Source of the DNA: Caulobacterales bacterium 32-69-10 | GTDB taxonomy: Bacteria > Pseudomonadota > Alphaproteobacteria > Caulobacterales > Caulobacteraceae | Direction of reading: 5' to 3' | Assembly (NCBI GenBank): GCA_002280485.1 | Contig: NCED01000056.1 | Location: 7,842-21,093, forward strand | Length of the DNA stretch: 13,252 nucleotides | Part shown: positions 1 through 9,233 of the stretch, in pieces | Position numbering within the stretch: the stretch's first letter is position 1 | How the letters are laid out: each line of letters begins with the position of its first letter | Made by a program: the position numbers and the translations under genes | The notes under the pieces: model-generated | Told to the model about the DNA's origin: nothing | The model's input: only the letters and a program-made list of their open reading frames with translations | The model's database searches: none

Positions 1-296
1 GCGAAGGGGCGGCCTTCGACGACTGCCTGCACCGCTGGGGCTATCGCTTGGCCAATGCCGACGACACCGCCGCCATCGACGTGGCCGACGCCGTGATGGC
101 GGCCTGCACCCCGGCGCTGTCGCGCTGGAACCAGTCCACCCTCGCCGCCCAGCCGGCGGGGACCTCGGACTCGGCGGTCAGCCTCGTCACCGGTAAGATC
201 GGCACCACCCCCGAGGACCGCTACGAGATGGGCCGCGGCAAGGCCCTGTTCTACGTGGTCCAGGGCCGGGCCGGTAACTGCGCGGCGCCGGACTAG
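1..296 (+). CDS. Hypothetical protein, 3' end only (partial at left edge)
   Basis: The frame is open from the first full codon at position 3 to a TAG stop at 294-296, giving 97 visible residues; the start lies outside the window. I do not recognise the family. Visible features are two cysteines near the beginning (in FDDCLHRWGYRLA and VMAACTPALSRWNQ), an alanine-rich helix between them, and a third cysteine near the end (GNCAAPD). Paired cysteines around a short helical stretch are common in small exported proteins of Caulobacterales, so a periplasmic location is possible, but no signal peptide can be seen because the N-terminus is missing. A TTG at 48 is an internal codon, not a credible start. 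It converges with the 87-residue gene on the minus strand, with a palindromic repeat between them. Confidence 0.6.
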   Translation, partial: EGAAFDDCLHRWGYRLANADDTAAIDVADAVMAACTPALSRWNQSTLAAQPAGTSDSAVSLVTGKIGTTPEDRYEMGRGKALFYVVQGRAGNCAAPD

Positions 297-303
297 CTAG
301 ACC

Positions 304-384
304 GTCATCCTCGGGCTTGACTTGAGGACCCAGCAGCATTGCGCGATCCGCTGCTCGGTTCTCGGGTCTGCGCCCGAGAATGAC
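304..384. repeat. Imperfect palindromic intergenic repeat
   Basis: The left arm begins GTCATCCTCGGGCTTGA and the right arm ends GCCCGAGAATGAC, so the outer ends pair as GTCAT(T/C)CTCGGGC. Each arm also folds on itself (CTCGGG with its partner), and an inner AGCAG/CTGCT stem (332-336 with 351-355) closes a short loop. It fills the gap between two convergent genes and may act as a bidirectional terminator. It shares layout and the GTCAT ends with the repeats at 7032-7114 and 9888-9977, but its stem sequence differs, so it is probably another subfamily. Confidence 0.7.
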
Positions 385-392
385 GAGTTGTG

Positions 393-656
393 TCACGGCT
401 TCCTGATAATCCGGCTCACCTTGGCCCCGTCGTCGTAGCGGGTCTCTCCGGCGTAGACGGCGACCTCGACGAGGATGTCGCCGCCCGGCTGCTCGGCCCA
501 GATGTAGTTGCGGGCGATCTCCACCTCCCGGCCGGAGGTGGAGAGGCCGACGTAGGTGTCGCCCCACGGGGTGATCTTCGACAGCGCCGCCCAGCTGAGG
601 TCCAGCGCCCGGTCCAGTTCCTCGGCCGCCGTTTCGTCCAGGTCCGGGGCGCTCAT
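393..656 (-). CDS. Small hypothetical protein coupled to creatininase-family gene
   Basis: This 87-residue acidic protein begins MSAPDLDETAAEELDRALDL and ends SRIIRKP. I do not recognise the family. It has a helical, Glu/Asp-rich N-terminal third, then a stretch that reads as alternating beta strands (TYVGLSTSGREVEIARNYIW, then DILVEVAVYAG), suggesting a small alpha-plus-beta domain. There are no cysteines, signal peptide or membrane segment, so it is probably cytosolic. Its ATG (654-656) overlaps the TGA stop of the upstream creatininase-family gene in an ATGA arrangement, which decides the start and implies translational coupling. A longer reading of this frame reaches back to about 1277 but there only shadows the upstream gene. 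A role tied to the upstream enzyme is inferred from coupling alone. Confidence 0.75.
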   Translation of the reverse strand: MSAPDLDETAAEELDRALDLSWAALSKITPWGDTYVGLSTSGREVEIARNYIWAEQPGGDILVEVAVYAGETRYDDGAKVSRIIRKP

Positions 657-1402
657 GTGGGCGACACCTCGGCTTCGAAGGCGGCGAGGTCGGAGATCAG
701 GCCCTCGACGGCGGCGGCGACGATCTCGCCGCCCTTCTCCGGGGTCGCCTGCCCGGGGTCCGAGCCCATGCGTCCGTCGGCGTGGCGGGCGCGGAAATCG
801 GCGGCCTCGCGGATCGGGCCGCTGGGGGCGATGCGCGGGGCGTAGTTGGCGGCCTTGATCCCGTCCGGATAGGCCCACTGGGTCACCGCGATCTCCGACG
901 GCGTCGCGTGGCTGCCGTGGCCTTCGGGGAACAGGCGCACGCACAGGCGCGCCACGCCCGGCAGGTCCCACCAGTTCTTCAGCTTCAGCACATAGCCGCG
1001 GGGGCGGCCCATGAAGCTGGCCTCGGAATAGATCTCCGAAAAGGCCGCCTCGATGGTCGCGACATTGCCGCCGTGGCCATTGAGGAAATACAGCCGCTCG
1101 AACCCGTGGGCGGCCAGGCTCACCGTCCAGTCGCGGATGGCGGCGATCATGGTCGAGGGCCGCAACGATATTGAACCGGGAAAGCCCAGGTGGTGCTGGG
1201 CCATGCCGACGTTGAAGGTGGGCGCCACCAGCATCGGCGCCTGCCCTTGCGCCGCGTGGGCGATGATTTCCGGGCACAGCCAGTCGGTGCCGAGAAGCCC
1301 CGTAGGCCCATGCTGCTCATTGGAGCCGATCGGAATCACTACCGCCCGGGACCGGGAAAGCCAGGATTCGATCTCCGGCCAGGTGGAATGCGCCAACAAC
1401 AT
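653..1402 (-). CDS. Creatininase-family amidohydrolase
   Basis: A 249-residue protein of normal length for the creatininase family, which are metal-dependent amide hydrolases including creatininase, MftE and formamide hydrolases. Expected metal ligands are visible: Glu29 and His31 in GSNEQHGP, Asp40 in GTDW, His110 in NGHGGN, and Glu170 in HATPSEIA. True creatininase has NGHYEN at the fourth site, with a Glu (Glu122 in the Pseudomonas enzyme, from memory) as part of the metal site; here that position is Gly112, so creatinine is unlikely to be the substrate. The real substrate cannot be told from sequence. The start ATG is followed by LLAHSTWPEIE, a usual family beginning. The stop overlaps the start of the small downstream gene. 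It is divergent from the peroxiredoxin, with about 120 bases between the coding starts. Confidence 0.88.
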   Translation of the reverse strand: MLLAHSTWPEIESWLSRSRAVVIPIGSNEQHGPTGLLGTDWLCPEIIAHAAQGQAPMLVAPTFNVGMAQHHLGFPGSISLRPSTMIAAIRDWTVSLAAHGFERLYFLNGHGGNVATIEAAFSEIYSEASFMGRPRGYVLKLKNWWDLPGVARLCVRLFPEGHGSHATPSEIAVTQWAYPDGIKAANYAPRIAPSGPIREAADFRARHADGRMGSDPGQATPEKGGEIVAAAVEGLISDLAAFEAEVSPT

Positions 1403-1412
1403 GATCAGACTC

Positions 1413-1431
1413 TCTAAATCCGGGCTTTAGA
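1413..1431. promoter_or_regulatory. Inverted repeat upstream of creatininase-family gene
   Basis: TCTAAA (1413-1418) and TTTAGA (1426-1431) are perfect inverted copies separated by seven bases, 11 bases upstream of the ATG on the minus strand. It could be an operator or a small hairpin in the 5' leader. It is short, so chance is possible. Confidence 0.25.
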
Positions 1432-1523
1432 ACGGGCCGCGTTCTCAAGCCCCGGCAAGGCTACTACAGTCCCGGCCGCTCGACGCCCAATGCGTCCGAA
1501 ACTGGGCCGGCGACAGCTGGGTC

Positions 1524-2063
1524 GTGCTGTTCTCGCACCCGAAAGACTACACCCCGGTGTGCACCACCGAGCTCGGCGCGGTCGCCAAGCTGAAGCCCGA
1601 GTTCGACAAGCGCGGCGTCAAGGTCATCGGCCTGTCGGTCGATCCGGCCGACAGCCACGCCGGCTGGGCCAAGGACATCGAGGAGACGCAAGGCCAGGCC
1701 CTGAACTTCCCCCTGATCGCCGACGCCGACCGCTCGGTGGCCAACCTCTACGGCATGATCCATCCCAAGGCGCTCGACAGCATGACCGTGCGCTCGGTGT
1801 TCGTGATCGACCCCGACAAGAAGCTGCGCCTGACCCTGACCTATCCCGCCGCCACGGGCCGCAACTTCGACGAGCTGATCCGGACCATCGACGCCCTGCA
1901 GCTGACCGACAAGCACAAGGTCGCCACCCCAGCCAACTGGAAGCATGGCGACGACGTGATCATCGTCCCCTCCGTGTCCAACGAGGAGGCCAAGGGCCTC
2001 TTCCCCAACGGCTGGACCGAGCACAAACCCTACCTGCGCACCACCAAGCAGCCCGGGACCTGA
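1524..2063 (+). CDS. 1-Cys peroxiredoxin (Prx6 type), N-terminus missing
   Basis: The sequence matches the Prx6-type AhpC/TSA family, which reduces peroxides through one catalytic cysteine. The active-site motif P-x3-T-x2-C is intact in HPKDYTPVCTTELG (Pro6, Thr10, Cys13 from the GTG). Cys13 is the only cysteine, so there is no resolving Cys. The C-terminal half, typical of Prx6 proteins (PATGRNFDELIRTIDALQLT, then the dimer-forming tail), is complete. Family members are usually about 210-220 residues and start with a stretch like LRLGDxAPDF about 30 residues before this motif. Here recognisable homology begins only at NWAGDSW (from about 1500), and the in-frame codons back to the TAG at 1428-1430 encode unrelated residues with no ATG. 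GTG 1524 is the first possible start and would remove the first core strand. It is probably a 5'-truncated gene or a misassembly; activity is doubtful. Confidence 0.75.
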   Translation: MLFSHPKDYTPVCTTELGAVAKLKPEFDKRGVKVIGLSVDPADSHAGWAKDIEETQGQALNFPLIADADRSVANLYGMIHPKALDSMTVRSVFVIDPDKKLRLTLTYPAATGRNFDELIRTIDALQLTDKHKVATPANWKHGDDVIIVPSVSNEEAKGLFPNGWTEHKPYLRTTKQPGT

Positions 2064-2080
2064 TCCTGTTCCGTCGGCTC

Positions 2081-2108
2081 CGCCTCCCCCGCGCCAGCGG
2101 GGGAGGCG
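2081..2108. terminator. Strong GC hairpin after peroxiredoxin gene
   Basis: A perfect 12-bp stem, CGCCTCCCCCGC (2081-2092) with GCGGGGGAGGCG (2097-2108), closes a GCCA loop 18 bases after the peroxiredoxin stop. There is no T-run after it on the plus strand, so it may stop transcription weakly, protect the 3' end, or be a member of a dispersed hairpin family. Confidence 0.4.
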
Positions 2109-2187
2109 CCCTGACCGCATGAGCGCCTTCGACTTAGGGCTGCCTTGCGCCCCCCTCCTCCTCCGCCTAACTGCTCTCCACATGCCT

Positions 2188-2194
2188 AGAGGAG
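2188..2194 (+). promoter_or_regulatory. Ribosome binding site fixing the GTG start of acs
   Basis: AGAGGAG sits seven bases before the GTG at 2202. No ATG in this frame has a comparable site, so the GTG is taken as the start. Confidence 0.7.
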
Positions 2195-2201
2195 CGCGTC
2201 C

Positions 2202-4107
<1,906 letters not shown>

Positions 4108-4109
<2 letters not shown>

Positions 4110-4138
4110 AAAAGCGCCTCTCCCTCCGGGGGAAGAGC
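4108..4138 (-). terminator. Intrinsic terminator for the alpha/beta hydrolase gene
   Basis: Read on the minus strand just after the hydrolase stop, CTCTTCCC pairs with GGGAGAG (one bulged T), followed by GCGC and a run of six T (plus-strand A-run 4108-4113). The T-run overlaps the acs stop codon, so the element lies in the tight gap between two convergent genes. Confidence 0.5.
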
Positions 4139-4144
4139 TAGGAA

Positions 4145-5020
4145 CTACGGCGCCTCATCCAAAAACTCGCCCAGCGCCGCCAACGCCTCCGGTTCGTCCA
4201 GCATCGGCGCATGGCCGACGCCTGGGACCTCGGCCACCGCCATGTGCGGGGCCATCATCTGCATCTGGGCCACGCGCTCGGGGTCGATCAGGTCCGAGAT
4301 CCCGCCGCGGACCAGCAGCATCGGCCGGCCCGTCGCCAGGGCCACGAACAGAGGCGTGATGTCGGGCGCCAGGGCCCCGGGGCCGGCGGCCTTGATCGGG
4401 GCCGAGATGTCCGGGTCGTAGGCCAGGCGCAGTTCACCCCCCGGCCCCTTCTCGAACAGGCGGCGGGCGAAGGCGTCCCACTGCGCGGCGTCATAGGCCG
4501 GGAACGCCGCCTCGTTGATCGAACGGGCGTAGGCCGCGGCGTCCGCCCAGGTCCGGGCCTTCGGATCGCCCCCGGCATAGCCGCCGATGCGCGCCAGGCC
4601 CTCGGGGGCCAGGCTCGGACCCACGTCGTTCAGCACGGCTGCGGCGACGGCCAGCGGCCGCATCGCCGCCAGGGCCATGGTGACGATGCCGCCCAGGCTG
4701 GTGCCGACGAAGACGGCCCGGCCGACGCCGGCCGCGTCCAGCAGCGCCAGGACGTCGGCCGCATATGTTGACGGCACATAGTTCATCGGCTGCGGATCCC
4801 AGGCCGATCGCCCCCGACCGCGAAAATCGGGCGCCAGCACCCGGCGGCCCTTGGCGGCGATCCACGGCGCGAGCACCTCAAAATCGGCCGAACTGCGGGT
4901 CAGGCCATGCAAAAGCACCACCGGCAGCCGAAGCGGGCCCTCTTTTCCGGCATAATCGCGGACCTGCAGGGCCAGGCCGTCGAGGCTGTTCCAGCCCCGC
5001 CAGATGTGATCACTGTTCAA
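4145..5020 (-). CDS. Alpha/beta hydrolase
   Basis: A 291-residue protein with the standard alpha/beta-hydrolase plan and no signal peptide. Visible: oxyanion-hole segment LLHGLTRSS (36-44), the DFRGRGRS turn (65-72), nucleophile elbow GTSLGG with Ser108, probable acid Asp243 in GGISDLIDP, and His270 in PGVGHAPMLDEP. A cap region (about 135-215) lies between the core halves. The substrate cannot be assigned; relatives include esterases, ring-cleavage hydrolases and 3-oxoadipate enol-lactonases. The start codon is TTG (5018-5020), supported by AAGGGGG four bases upstream; an ATG further upstream is out of frame. It converges with acs and diverges from the UrcA-family gene across about 200 bases. 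Confidence 0.85.
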   Translation of the reverse strand: MNSDHIWRGWNSLDGLALQVRDYAGKEGPLRLPVVLLHGLTRSSADFEVLAPWIAAKGRRVLAPDFRGRGRSAWDPQPMNYVPSTYAADVLALLDAAGVGRAVFVGTSLGGIVTMALAAMRPLAVAAAVLNDVGPSLAPEGLARIGGYAGGDPKARTWADAAAYARSINEAAFPAYDAAQWDAFARRLFEKGPGGELRLAYDPDISAPIKAAGPGALAPDITPLFVALATGRPMLLVRGGISDLIDPERVAQMQMMAPHMAVAEVPGVGHAPMLDEPEALAALGEFLDEAP

Positions 5021-5024
5021 ATTG

Positions 5025-5031
5025 CCCCCTT
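5025..5031 (-). promoter_or_regulatory. Ribosome binding site for TTG start of hydrolase
   Basis: On the minus strand AAGGGGG precedes the TTG by four bases. The spacing is short, but no other in-frame start codon lies nearby with a purine-rich site. Confidence 0.45.
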
Positions 5032-5079
5032 TTTGGTCGCATCGCTGTCACTGAAGCCTGATAATGCTGCATCGCAATA

Positions 5080-5097
5080 AAGTTGGCCGGTCAACTT
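5080..5097. promoter_or_regulatory. 18-bp palindrome, candidate operator
   Basis: AAGTTG (5080-5085) and CAACTT (5092-5097) are perfect inverted copies around GCCGGT, whose central CCGG is itself self-complementary, giving one mismatched pair in 18 bp. It lies in the 202-base divergent region, 60 bases upstream of the hydrolase start and 126 bases upstream of the UrcA-family start. That position and length suit a dimeric regulator. No repressor gene is seen next to it. Confidence 0.4.
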
Positions 5098-5222
5098 ACC
5101 GGGGTGCTTTGCGACAGCCTCGCCGGGGTGTCTGTTCAGGTCAACGACAGCGGCCAACGCGCCGCACGGGAGAAGCGACCGGACGAGGGTTTCCCTTGAA
5201 ACCTCTTCTGGAGACTACGACG

Positions 5223-5522
5223 ATGATGAAGCGTACCCTGACTGCCCTGGCCGTGCTCGCCTCTTCGGCCGCCCTGGCTGGAACCGCCTCTGCCGAAGAC
5301 GTGAAGGTGAACCTGGTCGGCCTCTCGCCGGCCGCCGCCTACGCCAAGATCGAGATGGCCGCCAAGGCCGTCTGCATGCCGGAAACCTTCCGGATCTACT
5401 CGGTCTACCTGTCGTCGGCCTGCGTCGCCGAAACGGTCGAGGCCACCCTGGCCAAGATCTCCAGCCCGGCGCTGACCAAGTACGTCGAAGCGCGCAAGTC
5501 CTTCCTCGTCGCTTCCAACTAA
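5223..5522 (+). CDS. UrcA family exported protein
   Basis: A 99-residue protein beginning MMKRTLTALAVLASSAALAG, a clear Sec signal peptide with likely cleavage after ASA (about residue 24), leaving EDVKVNLVGL. The mature part has the UrcA pattern: a strand, an alanine-rich helix ending in the first Cys (AAKAVC), a variable loop, a second Cys (SACVAE), then a closing helix. The two cysteines probably form a disulfide in the periplasm. UrcA proteins are small, often present in several copies in Caulobacterales and Sphingomonadales, and have no firmly established function. The start at 5223 has TGGAG nine bases upstream; the frame stays open to 5064 but that extension lacks family character. It converges with rimO. 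Confidence 0.87.
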   Translation: MMKRTLTALAVLASSAALAGTASAEDVKVNLVGLSPAAAYAKIEMAAKAVCMPETFRIYSVYLSSACVAETVEATLAKISSPALTKYVEARKSFLVASN

Positions 5523-5534
5523 GACCTCTACGGC

Positions 5535-5564
5535 GGCGGTCCGGCGCACGCGCGCCGGGCCGCC
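5535..5564. terminator. Hairpin between convergent UrcA-family and rimO genes
   Basis: GGCGGTCCGGCGC (5535-5547) pairs with GCGCCGGGCCGCC (5552-5564) over 13 bp with one T-G wobble around an ACGC loop. It sits between two convergent stops and could end both transcripts, although there is no T-run on either side. Confidence 0.45.
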
Positions 5565-5572
5565 CGCCTGTC

Positions 5573-6949
5573 CTACCGGGATATGACCCGGTGCATCCGC
5601 CGCGGCGGGGCGATCGGCGCGCGCAGGCGCAGATCGGTCGGGGTGGCGTACAGGTCGAAGGCGTCGGCGCGGTCGATCCGCACCTTGACCATGTCGCCGG
5701 GACGCAGCGATCCCCCGGGGGTCACGAACACATGCCCGTCGATCTCCGGCGCGTCGGCGCGGGAGCGGGCCACGGCCGTGCCGTCCTCGCGCACCGTGTC
5801 GACCATCACCTCCAGGGTGCGGCCCACCCGGGTCTTCAGCTTGGCCCGGCTGATGCGGGCGGCGGCGAGCATGAAGCGCTCGCGGCGGGCCTGCTTGACC
5901 GCCTCCGGCACATGGTCCGGCAGATCGCGGGCGCGGGCGCCGGCCACGTTCTCGTAGGCGAAGGCCCCGACCCGGTCGAGCTGGGCCTCTTCGAGCCAGC
6001 TCAGCAGATATTCGAAGTCTTCCTCGGTCTCGCCAGGAAAGCCGACCACGAAGGTCGAGCGGATGACGAGGTCGGGGGCGATCTCACGCCAGCGGGCGAT
6101 CCGCTCCAGGGTCTTCTCCTGGTTGGCGGGCCGGCGCATCGCCTTCAGCATCTTCGGGCTGGCGTGCTGGAACGGGATATCGAGGTAGGGCAGCACCTTG
6201 CCCTCGGCCATCAGCGGAATGACCGCGTCCACATGCGGATAGGGATAGACATAATGCAGGCGGACCCAGGCCCCGAGTTCGCCCAGGCCGCGGGCGAGGT
6301 CCTCGAGGTTGGCGCGCCACTCCCGCCCGCGCCATTCGCCCGGTTCATAGCGGATGTCGAGGCCGTAGGCCGAGGTGTCCTGGGCCACCACCAGCAGTTC
6401 CTTGACCCCTGACGCCACCAGGGCCTCGGCCTCGCGCAGCACCTCGGCGATGGGCCGCGAGACGTGACCGCCGCGCAGGGACGGGATGATGCAGAAACTG
6501 CACTTGTGGTCGCAGCCCTCGGAAATCTTGAGGTAGGCGTAGTGCTTCGGCGTCAGCTTCTGGCCGCCCAGAGGCTGGGGGACCAGCTCGGCGAAGGGTG
6601 AGGCGGGCGCGTGGCGGTGGATGGCGTCCATCACCGCCTCGGTGGCGTGGGCCCCGGTGATGGTGACGTCCGGATAGCGCTCCAGGATCAGCTCGGGCTC
6701 GGCGCCGAGGCACCCCGTCACGATCACCGGCCGCCCCGAGGCGCGCGCCTCGCCGATGGCTTGCAGGCTCTCTTCGCGGGCCGAGTCCAGGAAGGCGCAG
6801 GTGTTGACGATCACCGCGTCGGCCCCGCCGTAGGAGGCCGAGGTCTGATAGCCCTCGCCCTTCAGCCGGGTCAGGATCCGCTCGGAATCGACCAGGGCCT
6901 TGGGGCAGCCCAGGCTGACCATGCCGATCTTCTTAGGGCTCTCGCCCAT
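5573..6949 (-). CDS. rimO: Ribosomal protein S12 methylthiotransferase RimO
   Basis: A 458-residue radical-SAM methylthiotransferase that adds a methylthio group to the conserved aspartate of ribosomal protein S12. Domains in order: UPF0004 domain with Cys15 ([12 protein letters not shown]), Cys51 (NTCAF) and Cys80 (VTGCLG), the ligands of the auxiliary iron-sulfur cluster; radical-SAM core with Cys146, Cys150 and Cys153 in [11 protein letters not shown]; then a C-terminal TRAM domain (about 370-440). The opening [19 protein letters not shown] and the [18 protein letters not shown] segment are typical of RimO rather than MiaB. Length is normal, with a short basic tail ([11 protein letters not shown]). 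The Shine-Dalgarno site before the ATG is weak. It lies downstream of tkt on the same strand, but 174 bases including a long palindrome separate them, so co-transcription is uncertain. Confidence 0.95.
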   Translation of the reverse strand: MGESPKKIGMVSLGCPKALVDSERILTRLKGEGYQTSASYGGADAVIVNTCAFLDSAREESLQAIGEARASGRPVIVTGCLGAEPELILERYPDVTITGAHATEAVMDAIHRHAPASPFAELVPQPLGGQKLTPKHYAYLKISEGCDHKCSFCIIPSLRGGHVSRPIAEVLREAEALVASGVKELLVVAQDTSAYGLDIRYEPGEWRGREWRANLEDLARGLGELGAWVRLHYVYPYPHVDAVIPLMAEGKVLPYLDIPFQHASPKMLKAMRRPANQEKTLERIARWREIAPDLVIRSTFVVGFPGETEEDFEYLLSWLEEAQLDRVGAFAYENVAGARARDLPDHVPEAVKQARRERFMLAAARISRAKLKTRVGRTLEVMVDTVREDGTAVARSRADAPEIDGHVFVTPGGSLRPGDMVKVRIDRADAFDLYATPTDLRLRAPIAPPRRMHRVISR

Positions 6950-7031
6950 GGGTGAACGCTCGCGAAACGGGGAAACGGGCCGCGGCTATACCCTAAAGCG
7001 GCCCCCAGGTCACTGCGGCCAACAATGACCG

Positions 7032-7114
7032 GTCATCCCGGCGGAAGCCGGGACCCAGATCTTTGCAGGAAGCGCGACGGCTTAAACCTGGGTCCCGGCT
7101 TCCGCCGGGATGAC
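7032..7114. repeat. Paired-hairpin palindromic repeat, copy A
   Basis: Two perfect 27-bp inverted arms (7032-7058 and 7088-7114) flank a 29-base centre. Each arm is itself a hairpin, CCCGGC-GGAA-GCCGGG, ending in ACCCAG. The layout resembles enterobacterial BIMEs, two REP units in opposite orientation. It lies between the tkt stop and the rimO start on the minus strand. Copy B is at 9888-9977; the centres share the start AGATCTTTG and the end AAACCTGGG. Confidence 0.85.
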
Positions 7115-7123
7115 AGGAGAACG

Positions 7124-9130
7124 TCAGGCGTCCAGCTTTTCCCAGGCCAGCGTCACCACCGCCTCGGGTGTGATGCCGAACTCCTTGTACAGCCGCTCGT
7201 AAGGCGCGCTGCCGCCGAAGCTGGACATGCCGATAAAGCCGCCGCCTTCGCCGATGAACCGGCTCCAGCCCTGCTTCACCCCGGCCTCGACCGCGATCCG
7301 CACCGGCGCCGCCCCGATGGTCTCGATCTGGTAGAGGTCGTCCTGCAGCTCGAAGATCTCCCAGCAGGGGACCGAAACGACCCGCGTGCCCACGCCCGCC
7401 GCCTGCAGTTGCTCGCGGGCGACCATGGCGGTCCCGACCTCGGTGCCGGTGGCGAACAGGGTCACCTTGGCCGCGCCCTTGGTCGACGGGGCCAGCTCAT
7501 AGGCGCCGCGGGCCGACAGGTTCTCCGCCGCCGGCTGGGTGCGCACCGCCGGGGTCTTCTGGCGCGACAGGGCCATGATCGACGGGGTGAACTGGGCCTC
7601 CAGCGCCACCTGCCAGCACTCGGCCGCCTCCACCGCGTCGGCAGGGCGGAAGACCAGGAGGTTGGGGATGGCGCGCAGGCTCGCCAGATGCTCGACCGGC
7701 TGGTGGGTCGGGCCGTCTTCACCCAGGCCGATGGAATCGTGGGTCATGACGTGGATGACCCGCACCCCCATCAGCGCGCCCAGGCGGATGGCCGGCCGCG
7801 AATAGTCGGCGAAGGCCATGAAGGTGCCGGAGTAGGGGATGACGCCCCCGTGCAGGGCCATGCCGTTCATGGCCGCGGCCATGCCGTGCTCGCGCACCCC
7901 GTAGTGCACATAGCGCCCGTCGTACTTGGGCGCGTCGAAGGCGGTCATGCCCTTGACGAAGGTGTTGTTGGAGCCGGTCAGGTCGGCCGAGCCGCCGATC
8001 ATTTCCGGTATGGCCGGGATCAGGACTTCGAGCGCCGAGCCTGAATGCACCCGGGTGGCGTTCACCGGCGGCGCGGCGACGATCTTGGCGAGATAGGCCT
8101 CGAGGCCTTGGAAGGCGTCCGCGGGCAGCTTGTTCTGGACCACCGCGCGATGGAAATCCTCGTGGTGGTGCGAGCGCTTCAGCCTGGCGGCCCAGCGCTT
8201 GCGCTCGGTCGAGCCCTTGCGGCCGGCCTTGCGCCACGCCGCTTCGATCGGCTCGGGGATGACGAAGGGCTCGTCCTCCCACATCAGGGCCTGGCGGGCC
8301 TCGGCGATCTCGGCGTCGAACAGGGTGTAGCCGTGGCTGTGGGGGTCGCCTTCCTTGCGCCCGCCGCCCTTGCTGATCTTGGTCTTGCAGACGACCAGGC
8401 TGGGGGCCTTCTGGCGCTTGGCCCAGGCTAGGGCCTTCTTGATCTGGCCGAAGTCGTGGCCGTCGATGGTCTTCACCGCCCAGCCGGCCGCCTTGAAGCG
8501 GGCGGCCTGGTCGCCGATCTCGGCGATGGTCGCCTCGCCGTCGATGGTGGTGTTGTTGTCGTCGAAGAGCACGGTCAGGCGGTCGAGCTTCAGCCGGGCG
8601 GCCAGGCTGATGGCCTCGTGGCTGACGCCCTCCATCAGGCAGCCGTCGCCGGCGATGACCCAGGTGCGGTGGTCGACCAGATCGTCGCCGTAGCGGGCGG
8701 CCAGGTGGCGCTCGGCCATGGCCATGCCCACCGCCGTGGCCAGGCCCTGGCCCAGGGGGCCGGTGGTGGTCTCGACGCCGGGGGTGTGGCCATACTCTGG
8801 GTGGCCCGGGGTCTTGGAGCCCCACTGCCGGAAGTTCTTGATCTCCTCCATGGTCATGCCCGGCGCGCCCGTCAGGTGCAGCAGCGCATAGAGCAGCATG
8901 GAGCCGTGGCCGGCCGAGAGGACGAAGCGGTCCCGGTCGGGCCATTCCGGGTCGGCCGCATCATACTTCATCGCCTGGGTGAACAGCACCGTGGCCACGT
9001 CGGCCATGCCCATGGGCATGCCCTGGTGACCGGACTTGGCCCGGTGCACCGCGTCCATCGAGAGCACCCGGATGGCGTCGGCCATCTTCTGCGGCGTGGC
9101 GGGCATGGAAGCGGGATCGTGGGCGGACAT
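7124..9130 (-). CDS. tkt: Transketolase
   Basis: A 668-residue thiamine-diphosphate enzyme that moves two-carbon units between sugar phosphates in the pentose phosphate pathway. Length is that of bacterial transketolases (about 663). Visible: His35 in SGHQGMPMG, His75 in AGHGSMLLY, GPLGQG (124-129), ThDP-Mg motif GDGCLMEG from Gly161 with Asp162 and Asn192 in DDNNTTIDG, catalytic Glu414 in HYGVREHG, and phosphate-binding DSIGLGEDGPTHQP (465-478). The loop after CKTKIS reads KGGGRKEGDPHSHGYTLFD where many enzymes have a GxGAPNKxGT type sequence; the conserved His is kept, so this looks like a lineage variant. It is divergent from zauP across 145 bases. Confidence 0.95.
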   Translation of the reverse strand: MSAHDPASMPATPQKMADAIRVLSMDAVHRAKSGHQGMPMGMADVATVLFTQAMKYDAADPEWPDRDRFVLSAGHGSMLLYALLHLTGAPGMTMEEIKNFRQWGSKTPGHPEYGHTPGVETTTGPLGQGLATAVGMAMAERHLAARYGDDLVDHRTWVIAGDGCLMEGVSHEAISLAARLKLDRLTVLFDDNNTTIDGEATIAEIGDQAARFKAAGWAVKTIDGHDFGQIKKALAWAKRQKAPSLVVCKTKISKGGGRKEGDPHSHGYTLFDAEIAEARQALMWEDEPFVIPEPIEAAWRKAGRKGSTERKRWAARLKRSHHHEDFHRAVVQNKLPADAFQGLEAYLAKIVAAPPVNATRVHSGSALEVLIPAIPEMIGGSADLTGSNNTFVKGMTAFDAPKYDGRYVHYGVREHGMAAAMNGMALHGGVIPYSGTFMAFADYSRPAIRLGALMGVRVIHVMTHDSIGLGEDGPTHQPVEHLASLRAIPNLLVFRPADAVEAAECWQVALEAQFTPSIMALSRQKTPAVRTQPAAENLSARGAYELAPSTKGAAKVTLFATGTEVGTAMVAREQLQAAGVGTRVVSVPCWEIFELQDDLYQIETIGAAPVRIAVEAGVKQGWSRFIGEGGGFIGMSSFGGSAPYERLYKEFGITPEAVVTLAWEKLDA

Positions 9131-9209
9131 GGCAGACTTTCGGCGCGCGCGGGGAGATGCGTCCTTTGCCCCGCCGGCCCCGCTTTCGCAAGCGCGCGGA
9201 GACTTCGCG

Positions 9210-9233
9210 TCGACGCTGCGCGTGGTCTATAGA
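9210..9233 (+). promoter_or_regulatory. Possible housekeeping promoter for zauP-zapA
   Basis: TCGACGC (9210-9216) and TCTATAGA (9226-9233) resemble the Caulobacter sigma-73 boxes TTGACGS and GCTANAWC, spaced by nine bases, slightly shorter than usual. It lies about 40 bases before the zauP start. This is a by-eye match and could be chance. Confidence 0.3.

Noticed and set aside
5064..5222. N-terminal extension of the UrcA-family gene
   Set aside because: The frame is open, but the extension is Arg/Gly-rich and would bury the signal peptide; a ribosome binding site stands just before the ATG at 5223.
8340..8410. Transketolase loop KGGGRKEGDPHSHG considered as a mutation or chimera
   Set aside because: The frame and following conserved segments continue normally and the conserved His is kept, so it is best read as a lineage variant.
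7025..8431. Long plus-strand open frames opposite tkt, one starting inside the palindromic repeat
   Set aside because: They are antisense shadows; the transketolase reading is complete from start to stop with all active-site residues.
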